A model generated the notes under the pieces. The model did no database searches and was not told where the DNA came from. It saw only the letters and a list, made by a program, of their open reading frames with translations. Below are positions 39,219-49,290 of a stretch of 64,000 nt of DNA, piece by piece (position 1 is the first letter of the stretch; the number at the start of each line of letters is the position of its first letter). Source of the stretch: Avena insularis (Eukaryota > Streptophyta > Magnoliopsida > Poales > Poaceae); the NCBI GenBank assembly GCA_023614405.1, contig JAJUPC010000229.1, positions 1 through 64,000 on the forward strand. The letters are read 5' to 3'. Made by a program: the position numbers and the translations under genes.

Positions 39219-40782
39219 CGTGGCATGCCTGTAATTCCTGGGAACACATCTGGATATTCCCTCACTATTGGCACATTATCTAGGCTAACCCCCTTGAGAG
39301 AATTAACCTTGCTCCCCTTGAGTTCATAGTTAGACTTGAACCTGATCCTTTTATTTTCTGGGGTAGTGAGCATAACAGTCCGCTTGGCACAATCAATCAC
39401 CCCTTCATAACGGGTCAACCAGTCCATCCCTAATATAACATCTAATCCTTGGGACTCTAGAATTATTAAACTAATTGGAAACTTGTGTTTTCCAATTTCT
39501 AGGATGATCTGTCGACAACCTGAATTTACTATCATTTCTCCACCCGGAGAACTTACCTTAATGGGACATCCAATAGTTTCAGTGGTGAGTCTGTTTTTGA
39601 TTACAAATGCTCTTGAAATGAATGAATGCGATGCGCTAGTATCGAAAAGGATGAGTGCGGTAAAAGCATTAATTTTGAACTTACCAATCACAGCATCAGA
39701 TCCTTCTTGAATTTCCTCCACATTGATGTGATTCACATGGCCCTTTTGGAATGGGTTTGGCTTAGCCCCATCAGCCTTCTTTTCTGGGCATTCATTAGCA
39801 TAGTGTCCTGTCTTCTTACATTTGAAACATTCCACCTGACTGATGTCTTTCTTTGCTGGCTGACTGTGACGGTTCTGACCATTTTGGTTCACATGGCCAT
39901 GATTATTGTGACTGTTCCTGAATCCACTTTTTTTATGTCCATGATGATTGTTTCCATCATGGTGGTGGTTGTTGTTACGATGGTTATTATGATTCCCATT
40001 CTTGTGGAATCCTGAGCTCCCACTTCCTTCACCATGAGGGCGCTTGTGAGGAGATCCTGATCCAAACTTATCAAAATGATGCTTCCTCTTTCTACCTTCC
40101 ACTAGCTTCATCTTGTTTTCTAGGATGGTAGCTTTATCACATAAAGATTGATAAGTTAGAACATACGCAACAGATAATTGCATAGAAATTTGATCATTTA
40201 ACCCATCTAGGAACTTCTCCTTCCTCTTTGCATCAGTGTCAACATCATCGGGTGCATATCGCGACAAATTATTGAACTCCTCGATGTATTCAGAAATACT
40301 GCGATGGCGTTGCTTGAGGTTATGGAACTCCTTTTTCTTCAATCCCATTATTCCAGCAGAGATGTGAGTGGTGCGAAACCCATCTTCAAACATTGCCCAA
40401 GTCACTTCTTCAATAGGGTGGGTAATTTGAAAATTATCCCACCAAGCAGCTGCATGACCTTCCAACAAGTGAGCTGCAAATCTGACCTTCTCCGCATCCG
40501 TGCACCCAACCGTGACTAGGTCCTTATTCACAGAGCGTAACCAATCATTTGCTACCATAGGGTCAGAGGTACCTGAGAACTTGGCGTGTCTCACCTTAGA
40601 AATCTGGTCAAGATATCCAGAGGTGGTGGATTGTTCGTTGTTGTTATTGTTATTATTGTTGTTCGATTCTGGTTTGCCATAAATTGAGTCATCATTTGCA
40701 TCAATTGGGTCTCAGGTACCATCATCTGCTGCATTCCATTGTCATTGTCATTGTTATCCTCGTTGTTGCGTCGGGGAGGCAT
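39206..40782 (-). pseudogene. RLG-2 gag and protease
   Basis: The ATG at 40780-40782 opens MPPRRNNEDNNDND. A one-base shift in the Asn-rich AAC tract (about 40630-40675) changes frame before the 462-codon stretch 39206-40594. That stretch has the gag domain (AAAWWDNF, EFHNLKQRHRSISEYIEEFN), a His/Asn-rich linker, one CCHC zinc knuckle (CFKCKKTGHYANEC) and a pepsin-like protease with FDTSASHSFIS and VILGMDWL. The protease active site reads D-T-S, not the usual D-S/T-G; the codon is AGC, one transition from GGC. The frame ends at 39206 just after the single-base shift. Confidence 0.92.
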
Positions 40783-40977
40783 CTGTGGGTTTAGTAAGGG
40801 TAAGTAATGATAGATAACCCAAATAAAACAACAATTTAGACAAACAAGCACATGCAGGTTCCAACATCACAACAATAACAGAGTCTGCAAATATAATATA
40901 CTAGCATAGTCACCCACAAGTCGGTATGACCTATGCACCCAATAATAATAGAACGATAGGTAGATGGAATAGTATCA

Positions 40978-41790
40978 CTACTCCTCCATGTCAACTTCCT
41001 CCTCTACTAGAGCAAGTCCCGCTGATGCGAATCCTGCCTTGTATTCCTCCAAGCTGGTAGTCAGAGCATCGATCTTCGTCTGTAACTCTCTCTTCTGTGT
41101 GCGTAGCCTCTCTATCACCTCGTGATCCGCTTCCAGCTCTATGTTCTCCAGCTCTAACTCGGTCTCCAAGTCTCTAATCTTCTTGTTCTTCTCCTGAACT
41201 CTCTTCTCTTGGTTCTTGAATTTCTTATCTTGGTCTTCAAACTTCTTCTCCATTTCCTTGATTCGATTTTCCTGTTCCTGGAAAGCCTTGTCTTTCTCCT
41301 TGAGTTGGACTCGTAGTTCATCATTGCTAAGCATCACGTTAGTCCTATCAATATCAAGGTGTCTAATAAGGTTCTCTAAGTCCTGGAGGTAGTGACGCAC
41401 GGCTTGATAGACTCTTAGTGGCCTTATCCAACACGATAGGCTCCCCATCCTCGCTGCCTCCCAAAGAAGTGGAAGTAGTGGCTCTTGATTTCGTAAGAAT
41501 GACGCCCACATAGGCGTCCCAAAGAGCTCCTGTGATAGCGAGCCGAGGCCCTTCTCCATGTCATCATGGAGAACCTTGAAGGTAATCTCCCAGCTTGGGG
41601 CTCATCTCACGTCCTGGCTGGGTAACTCTGAATCCCCATAAGTCCTTCCTCTGAAACTTCCTCAGCTGAAGTCCCTGGATAGTAGGAATCGGAAGAGCGA
41701 GCACTTGGACTAGCTCCAAGATACGAGTCCCAAAGCGAGTCCCCTTGAAATCCTCGGCTGTGTTGTAGACAAAGTTCGACATCTTTTGCA
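40978..41790 (-). pseudogene. RLG-2 extra ORF, block 2 (coiled coil)
   Basis: The first part, up to about 41790, has FVYNTAEDFKGTRFGTRILE and KFQRKDLWGFRVTQPG; the equivalent KFERKDLWGFKVNQ is in RLG-1. After a frame change near 41560, a 193-codon frame continues with YLQDLENLIRHLDIDRTNV. From about 41310 down to 41080 it is a highly charged Lys/Glu heptad region that should form a long coiled coil, ending in an acidic tail (EEEVDMEE). I do not recognise the family. Its length, charge and conservation suggest a structural or oligomerising protein. The gap 41791-41990 to block 1 is AT-rich and intron-like. Confidence 0.65.
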
Positions 41791-41989
41791 TAGCATGGAA
41801 AGAAAAGTTAGTAACACAATGAGAAAGAAAATACAAGTCACACAATAGAGAATTCAACCAACAAAACATTCCAAGTAGCAATACATTAATTCAACTCAAG
41901 CACTCAAGGTTCCAGACATACTTTATTTTTGCCATACCACATAGGTTGGTATGGTCGAGATATTAACGTGACATAACGTCAAGAGTGGT

Positions 41990-42510
41990 GGTCCGACTAA
42001 TATCTCACTCCTTCTTAACCAAGGTGGCAATCTGGGCATCCTTGGCAGCCATCTGCTTGTCTTGGTCGCATAGCTCCAAAGCTAGGCCTATGATATCCTT
42101 ACTTAGGCGTTTCACAGTGGCCTTTGAGTCTTGGGCAAGACGCTTCTCCTCCTTGAGATCCTCCGAGTATTGAGCATTCTATACTTGAGTCTTTCCCCAA
42201 GTTCCTCAATAGCTTCCATGCAAGATTCCTTGCAGAGTCAAAGAATGACGGTGCATTTCAGAGTTGGTGAACATGCGTAATCCTGACTCTTGTGATCGTC
42301 TTCCTTGTTCTTGTATAAGTGGAGTTACACCCACCAATACTCTTGTCCTTCATCTACCACAGGAAATCCCTTGTATACAGCTTCACCATTCATCCCCAAG
42401 CCGAGCATGAGGTTCTTGAGCACATTGGGAAATTCTGTCTCGCACTCCAGGGTCATAGTCATCAGTGGTCCCTTCTTGATAGATTCATTGATGGTGGCAT
42501 CTACAAAAAT
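41990..42510 (-). pseudogene. RLG-2 extra ORF, block 1
   Basis: The minus-strand frame begins after a pyrimidine tract and TTTTTGTAG near 42502, a good 3' splice-site candidate. It reads KKGPLMTMTLECETEF, YKGFPVVDEG and LHLYKNKEDD, parallel to RLG-1 29467-29826. The RLG-1 copy has a Gln codon where this copy has TAA near 42327, so it is interrupted. It then continues into a charged region towards 42000. Function unknown. Confidence 0.55.
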
Positions 42511-42643
42511 AGATGAGAAGGAATATTAGGAAAGACTTTACGAGATGAAAAGACAAGTGTAAAGTTGAAATATAGAGTTATTTTCCTAAGGGTTTTCCTT
42601 AGTCTAATCCATTCTAGGGTCACGAACCTACAGGCAACACAAT

Positions 42644-42655
42644 GCTCTGATACCA
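42644..42655 (-). other. RLG-2 primer-binding site
   Basis: TGGTATCAGAGC on the minus strand, two bases inside the LTR. It is an exact match to the standard plant site complementary to the 3' end of initiator-Met tRNA, which primes minus-strand DNA synthesis. Confidence 0.95.
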
Positions 42656-42657
42656 TC

Positions 42658-45524
42658 TGTAAGATCTCACCATAATAAGGTAAGATCCATGTGATTGCAG
42701 TGCTAGTCCCTGGATCGAAAATGCTAGCACCCACAGTTTAAGATGAAGTACACAAAAACAAAGGTAATTATTACATCGCATATCCAGGAATATAATGGTT
42801 CTTACAACTCACTTAGCCCAAGGCTAAGGCACTTAAAGTTCACATTACATAGTATAATAATAATAGAGTCTTTAGTCTTCATGTGCCATAGGCAAGCATG
42901 TCGAGTGTAGACCCGCAACCCTACTCATCATCCGAGTATCCTACAACATAATAAGTTACAGCCACAAGGGTCAATACATTTGCAATTGTATTGGCAAGGG
43001 ATACTATAGACACTTAGTATATTCTAACAACTACATGAATATATGGCTAAGTGGGATTAAGGCTGGCTTTGCTAAAATAGTTTAACTTATAGTTTTTAAA
43101 GAGATTTTCATTCAAGTTATAAGGTACCAATGATAGACATCACTGAACCTCTACCCATGTTCACCCACAAGTTTTAACTTAGAGAAATTTGAATGAGGAG
43201 ATTATTGAACTACTTCACTGTCTTGATGCTCAAAGGTTGTCCATAACCGGGGACACGGCTAAGTACTTAGTTTTTCCATCTCGAGAGGTGGTGCACTTTC
43301 CCCACAAGACTCGACATGCATCGAGACGAGACTTTTCAGAAGCAATCCCTCAGACCAACACGGACGCGTTCCATCCTATCATCACTACCACCCTCTGTCC
43401 GTCTGGCTGAGTTCTCACAACTTAGTCGGTCAAGGCAGAGCCCATATGCCATGTGGCTGCACTAGAAGCTTCGCGACAAGAACGTCTCCAATCTCTTTGT
43501 TCCTGGGTGGCCATCCACAAGTGTGATACACCAGCTGACCATAGACATGGTCCCTGAGTAACCACTCAACATAATCCAAGCAAGCCCATTCCACCCAGGT
43601 GTTTCATTAACATTAGTTGTTTTCTTAGTTAAACAAAATAATATATTTCCATAATGTCTTGTGTGTATAATCCACCCACAAATTTTACTAGCATAGCTAA
43701 GCAATATAGGGATAATTATATCATATCAAGATCTACCAAAATATCACTAGTGTAATAGTGAAAAATAAATAGTACATGAGATGAAATATCACTTGCCTTG
43801 GTAGCTAGGGGAGTAGGTACAATCTTCACAGCAACAAACTTCACAATCCACACAATCTACACAAGACCAAAACAACAATAATAATTCAATCAATAAAACA
43901 TTACAAAAACATGAATGCATGCAAAATGCAATGATATGCACATAATTCTATAATTTACAGAGTCTACAGTATAGAGGATAGAATACCTCATCTAAAAGCA
44001 TAAGAAATACCCAAAAATAATTTATAGAACAAATTTTTATGAGCAAAATACTCCTAAAAAGGTTCTGTCTATAATTCCATTTTTCCAGAGGAAAAAGTGT
44101 GAAATAAGGCCTCCATAATAAAGGTCTCATTTTTCTAAATCCATAGACACCAAATTTGCATTTTTCTGATTTGTGGATCAAAGGCTATTGAATTTCTAAG
44201 TTTAATACTAAATCTGTCTATTTTCTAATTAAACAGAAATAGTCTGGCTACGTGGCGATTTCTTATTGGCTGGTACCCGTGGCTTGATCGATTGCTATGA
44301 GTCATATTTATATTGGCCTCTGACGGATCTGATTATCCCGCACTTTTCGATAAGTGATATAATCCTATCCGCTAAAGTCCGATCGAACGGGCCAAACAAC
44401 TCGCCGAGTTCGGGCGGTGTTAACGACGGCGTGGCTTCACGGGTTCCGGCGACTCTATGAGGGCTGGGAGACCGTGGACACGTACCAGAGGTCAGGGAGG
44501 TCGCGGCGGTCTCGATGGAGGTTACGGTGGCGGGGGTGCTCGGCTTGGCCTAGATCCTTCACGGAGTTGCGGCCGGTGGAACTCTGGTCAGCGACGGAGA
44601 TGCCGACCTGGGGCTCAATTCAACCGGCAAAAAGGTCATCAACGTGCGCAAGCGTCTGCACGACCTAGTAAAGACCCAAAAGGGGCGGAAACCCTACCTT
44701 TGCCGGAGAAGGCGACCGACATGGCGGCAGAGGGAGTTCACGGAATTGTCCGTGTCGCCGACTGGGCAAAAGAAATTGTGTGGCTCGGCCAAGAGGGTGC
44801 GCCAGAGATGGGGAAATGGATGGGACCAAGGGAGGGCGGCGGCCTGGGTTCACGGAATCGGTGTTTGTCGGATCATGTGGTTCGAGCTCGAATTAGGGAG
44901 CCTGGGGCTCTCTGGGTGGCGACTGGGGAAAATGACGAGGAGGGGTGAGGATTAAGTAGGAGCATTCATCGGGAGAATTATCGAGAAACGGCCATAGCTC
45001 AATAGACTTGAAAAACGGCAGAAGGGGGGGGGTTTCGACCACGGGGTTGAAGACGACGGCGTGGGGGTGTGACGTGGCGTGGGTCCAGTTTGTCAGCGAG
45101 AGGGAGTAGAGACGGGGAAGTGAGAAAATACGAGAAGAGGAGAGGGGTGGCCCGTGGGTCAACCTGTTGGGCAGTGGGCCAAATGTGGTCACGCTGCTTG
45201 AAAAATTTTCCCTCCTTTTCTTTTTCTAATTCAGTTTTCTCCAAAACTTTTGATTTAATGATTCAAATTGATTCAAACCAATTTGTGAAAATTTGTAAAA
45301 ACTCAAACTAGGTTTTTAGGGTATTATAAAACATATTTGCCTACCCTTTTAATCCAAGTACTCACTTGGACTTAATATGTAATATTTCCATAACAATTCA
45401 TAACTTTCATCCATGGCCCAAATTTCACCAAATTTTTGGAGGACATTCTAAATGCAATGCAAAACATGCCATGATGATATGAGTGCAGTGATGATGATTT
45501 CAGATGAAATTTTGGGATGTTACA
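42658..45524 (-). repeat. RLG-2 5' LTR (only LTR left)
   Basis: 2867 bp, starting TGTAAGATC and ending GATGTTACA on the plus strand, the same ends as RLG-1. The first few hundred bases align with the RLG-1 LTR, while the GC-rich block at about 44.4-45.1 kb differs. Noncoding. The frames in the GC-rich block overlap on both strands and look like chance. Confidence 0.92.
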
Positions 45525-45826
45525 ATCCTTTAACTCACCGCCGACATCTTTAAGCAGGAGTACGCAAGAAGTGTCCTGATGCAAAAACATGTTGTTGGGC
45601 GTCATGAGATGGAAACAGTCATGCATCAAAGGCATAAAGGAGATGATGTGCACTAAATAATTAGTTACCTTGGTGATGGCGTGGATCTCGGCTAATGTAG
45701 AGACACGGCCGATGCCGGCGGCCGACCTATCATCATTTGCAATCTCCCGCTCGGGTGCCTCACGAAGCACCACCGCCATCGGCTACGCCTTATTGGTATC
45801 TTTGGCGGGAGGGGGCGTCAGTGTGA
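45525..45826. repeat. Right copy of the ~300-bp CACTA segment duplicated around RLG-2
   Basis: The partner of 37494-37786. It follows the LTR terminus directly and continues into the rest of the CACTA gene. CTG/CAG sites look normal in this copy, but CAG has become TAG at 45784-45786 relative to the left copy (37744-37746). Confidence 0.9.
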
Positions 45827-47424
45827 ACAAAACGAGCGGTTGCGTCCAGACGTTGACGGCCGGCGGGGTCACCAGGTTCGGCAACACGGTAACATTGATG
45901 CCCGAGTTGCTGCTGCTTAAGCTGGGCAGATGTATCGGCCCCTGTCGACCTCCCGCATTCCAAGCAGTAAGACCCTCGAAAAACTCAGGGGGATCATCGA
46001 GCGGAGCTTCTCTTCTAATAACTTGTCCACCATTTTCTGGTCCACCGCCTTCTCCTCTAGTGTCTGCACCTTCATCTTCAGCTCTGCAACAGCGGCTTTA
46101 TCCTGGTTCTTCCTCTCCCTTCTTTTCTTGGCGTCCTCTTTGTAGAACTCCTTGAACTTCATGCTCGTACCGAAGCCGGACACACGGCCAGCTGAGGACG
46201 GCGGCAACCCCTTGTCCCTCTTCTTGTAAGCATTGGTCGCCCTGTTGAAAACCATGTCCCACGGCTCCATCGAATCCTCGACGACTCAGGCGAGCGTTCA
46301 GTTCATCCTCCTGTAGAGACAAGGAAAGGTGAACCCATTTAGATTCTTGGCTTCATTATCTTCATTAGAATGCAATAGACTTGAGATCAGCGATAAATTC
46401 CTTACCAGATTCTTCTCGAAGTCCTTCACCTCCGGATCGTCGGTGATGAACTCCCCTATTTCCTTGTCCAGGTAGTAGCGGGCCGAACAAATTGCCTAAG
46501 ATGCAAGTCCATGATTTTAAGCCAAGGGTTGTCTTACTACATGCGCTCAAGCTGGCCCTCCTTGTCCCAAATGGCCTATTTCTTCAGAATCGCCGCCTGC
46601 TTCCGGTGGTTACCTATGTTCTGTTCCCGCATACTCCTTCCCCATTGAGTCCATTTTATAGCATCAGCGGTAGCTATATCCGCCTTGAATATCCTAAACT
46701 CCTCTTCGTCGAGCATCAGATTTTTCTTACTAATAACCTCCCAGCTTTCACCTATGTCAATGCTATTCTTCACCCAGGTTTTCCAGCTGCTCAAGGCGTT
46801 GCTCATCTTCGTGAGGGCTAGTTTGTTCACCGGGTTCTTTCTCTCGAGGTTTCTAAACTGCTCTGGGAATCTATATCGCTAGTGAAGATTCTTAAGGAGG
46901 TTATCGACCAAAGCTGCATGGTCAGCATGTCTGATGTACTTCGTGTTGATCGACATGCTTTCCCGGACGATGCACCCGAGTTGCAGACCGTACCCTTTAG
47001 TAATCGCCTCTGGCGCAATGGGTAGGCCACTTTCTGTGACCTCAGTCAACTCATCGCAGACGGTGGCGAGCACTAGCACCTTCCGCTCCTTCTATTCCTT
47101 CTTCTTCTTCTTTTGAGAAGCGGCCGGGTTGCCGCTACCGCCATCTGTGCGCTCGCCGCCATCGGTGGTGTCATCCTCTTCGCCGCCGCCTTCACTAGTT
47201 CCATCGTAGTTGTCTTCGTCCCCCTCGTAATCAGGATCTCCACCCTCATTGGCCCCAGCAGCTCTGGCGACGGTCGCCTCCTCCTCCGGTGGTGGTGTCA
47301 TCCTCATCGCTTCCTCCTCCTCCTCCTGTTGGGACCCCTACCAGAATGACTGGTTGGCCTGTCTAGCTTGTTCTTCGACGCTGATCATGTGCTTAGAAGG
47401 GCTAGACTCCTTGTTGCCCGACAT
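45525..47424 (-). pseudogene. CACTA second gene, N-terminal and En/Spm-type middle part
   Basis: The ATG at 47422-47424 opens MSGNKESSPSKH. A Glu/Asp/Gly-rich segment follows (47092-47307), then the plant En/Spm transposase-type domain: GYGLQLGCIVRESMSINTKY, RYRFPEQF, ALTKMSNALSSWKTWVK and FRIFKADIATADAIKWTQWG. After it come GRVSGFGTSMKFKEFY and a coiled-coil stretch (45917-46270), then REAPEREIANDDRSAAGIGR up to a likely splice donor near 45669. In-frame stops lie at 47338-47340, 47092-47094, 46879-46881, 46576-46578 and 45784-45786, plus frame changes. The gene continues left of RLG-2 at 37.5 kb. In this superfamily such proteins bind element ends. Broken. Confidence 0.78.
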
Positions 47425-47470
47425 GTTTGCACTACTCTATTTAGAAGAGGCAAAAAGTTAGCACAAATCT

Positions 47471-47572
47471 CGGCCGAAAAATTCAGCATGACCTTTGCTA
47501 ATTTTTTGACCTAGGAGTGCCCATTTCTCAACCGAAACGGAAGTGAATCGACACTTCGGGAGAAATGGGCAA
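47471..47572. repeat. ~100-bp cassette upstream of the second CACTA gene
   Basis: A diverged copy of 51731-51830: shared blocks include ATTCAGCATGACCTTT (ATTCGGCATGACCTTT in the other) and GAAGTGAATCGACACTTCGG (GAAATGAATCAACATTTCGG). Each copy lies just 5' of one of the two main genes, so it may be a common promoter, leader or intron element. Confidence 0.65.
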
Positions 47573-48830
47573 CTCAAATGAAATCCCTGCAAGACAAAAC
47601 ACCCCATCCCCATATTGACTTTCCATGTATCATCCCAACATCCATCATATCCATCATCCACATGCACAGTATATATATAACAGATATAGTACCAGTCCAT
47701 CATGTATATATTATACTAGATGGGCTGCTGGATGGCCATCAAATGCAAGTATACTTGGTTTGAATAATAGATATAGTATACTTGTGCTTCTTTTGAATGA
47801 AAACTGAGTAGCAGTTATAGTACACACATAGGCTCTCTTCTTCTCGTGCACAAACACAGGATATCAAGTTATAGTACACACACATCACCTTGCACAGTTC
47901 AGTACAGGGGAGAAAATTTTATATACACCTTGCACAGTTATAGAAAATTTGTGGAATATCTACTAGCCCAAAACTTCATCAAGGTTGATGATATCACCTT
48001 GCACACAGACATCATCAAGCAATAGAATTTATAGAAAATCCCACTGCCAGTAGCAACATAGTGTGTACTGGGCAGATTATGGACACATAGAAAATAGCCT
48101 ACACATCTCACTACCAGTAGAAACATAGTGTGTACTATCAAGTTAACAACATCGACACTATCAAGTATTCCCCTAGAACTAAACTAGAGTATATGTAGAA
48201 ACATTCCAGAATATCCCATAGTACAAATTATTGGGCCAAAATTGACAGCAAGTAGATAGTAGCACATAATCAACTATGTAGTACAATACACAACAGATGA
48301 ATTCAAAGCAATGGTTTGAATCTAAACATGTACGACCTATGAAGTCAAAATAGATGAGCACGATTGAACTACTGGTACTTAATCACTAGAAATACCTCAA
48401 TTTGGATGACCTAAATCTAACAGATTCCAAAATAAAGAACCTTAGACTGCACTTGTGGTACCTCAATTGAAGTCTGAACAAAATGCTCAACAGAATGCTC
48501 AACATATCTCAAAATTATTCATTTTAACTAAAGCTTTTATGAATTCCTAAATTTCTTACCTGAAGGTTTTATGAACTTCTTGGGCATGATATTTGGATTT
48601 TAGGTTATTTCTTAAGTCACTACTATGAATACCCTAGTACTGAGGGCACCATAGGAACATCATTCCAGAATGTTGTTCAAAAAACCTAAACAAGTGTTAG
48701 TTTGACCAATATCACACAGATACTGGTAGCATATGATTTATATGCGATCCAGAAAGCATCAATGCAAGTATTCAAACCAATAACGAGCAAAGAGGAACAA
48801 TGTTGGGCTGCTGGATGGCCATCAAATGCA
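47573..48830. other. CACTA intergenic region, AT-rich, no gene seen
   Basis: No coding frame of note. It holds short scrambled repeats: a 30-bp exact direct repeat at 47721-47750 and 48804-48833, several copies of CACCTTGCACAGTT (47886-47940), and paired copies of AACATAGTGTGTACT (48055-48135). It probably contains the promoter of the second gene and the 3' flank of the transposase gene. Confidence 0.6.
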
Positions 48831-49290
48831 AGTGCAGAAAGCCATGGTTAACCGCCACCAGCTTCAGCACAGGGATGTAGCAGGGGCAGAGTCGCAGGGG
48901 AGCATCAGAGGGGGGATGGGGTGGGAGGGACGAACGGTGCTCCGGTGCTGCGGCTGCGGTGGTCGACGACGACGAGGGTGGCGGGCTCCGGCGCGGCGAC
49001 TCCTCCTCCGGCGGCTCGTCCTCCACGGGCTGCTAGGGCTCCGGCACAACGGTGGCTAGGGCTCCGGCAACGAGGGTGGCGGGCTCCGGCGCGGTGACTC
49101 CTCCTCCGGTGGTCCTCCTCTACTAGGGCTCCAGTGGCTCCTCCTCTGCTAGGGTTTGCGACGACAGAGGGGCGATGGGGGCGGGATCCGATGGAGGCGG
49201 GTGAGATAGATTGGGGAAAAGAAAGTGGAAGGGGAAAAGGAGAAGTGGCGAGCCGTTTTGGCTAAGTACCAAGGTTCTGTGGCGCATTAC
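48831..49290. other. GC-rich segment abutting the truncated transposase
   Basis: Contains a 39-bp direct repeat with one mismatch (48973-49011 and 49071-49109) and repeated CTAGGGCTCCGG. At about 49270-49286 there is GGTTCTGTGGCGCAT, a motif otherwise seen only at the element's termini. The transposase coding homology stops right beside it. Short frames on both strands are compositional. Confidence 0.55.

Larger units (their letters stand above)
37787..45524 (-). mobile_element. RLG-2: truncated Ty3/gypsy element inside the CACTA
   Basis: It has one LTR (42658-45524), a perfect primer-binding site, an extra two-block ORF, gag-protease and reverse transcriptase-RNase H, all on the minus strand. 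Everything after RNase H is missing: integrase, chromodomain and 3' LTR. It is related to RLG-1 in gene order and sequence, but the LTR is shorter and diverged, so it is a sister family or subfamily. Because it interrupts the second CACTA gene, it arrived after that element existed. Confidence 0.92.

Noticed and set aside
44457..45192. Frames of up to 163 codons in the RLG-2 LTR
   Set aside because: Overlapping frames on both strands with biased composition inside an LTR; no recognisable domain.
48772..49059. Pro/Ser/Arg-rich frames on both strands near 48.9 kb
   Set aside because: They come from the GC-rich direct repeats, in both directions; no homology that I can see.
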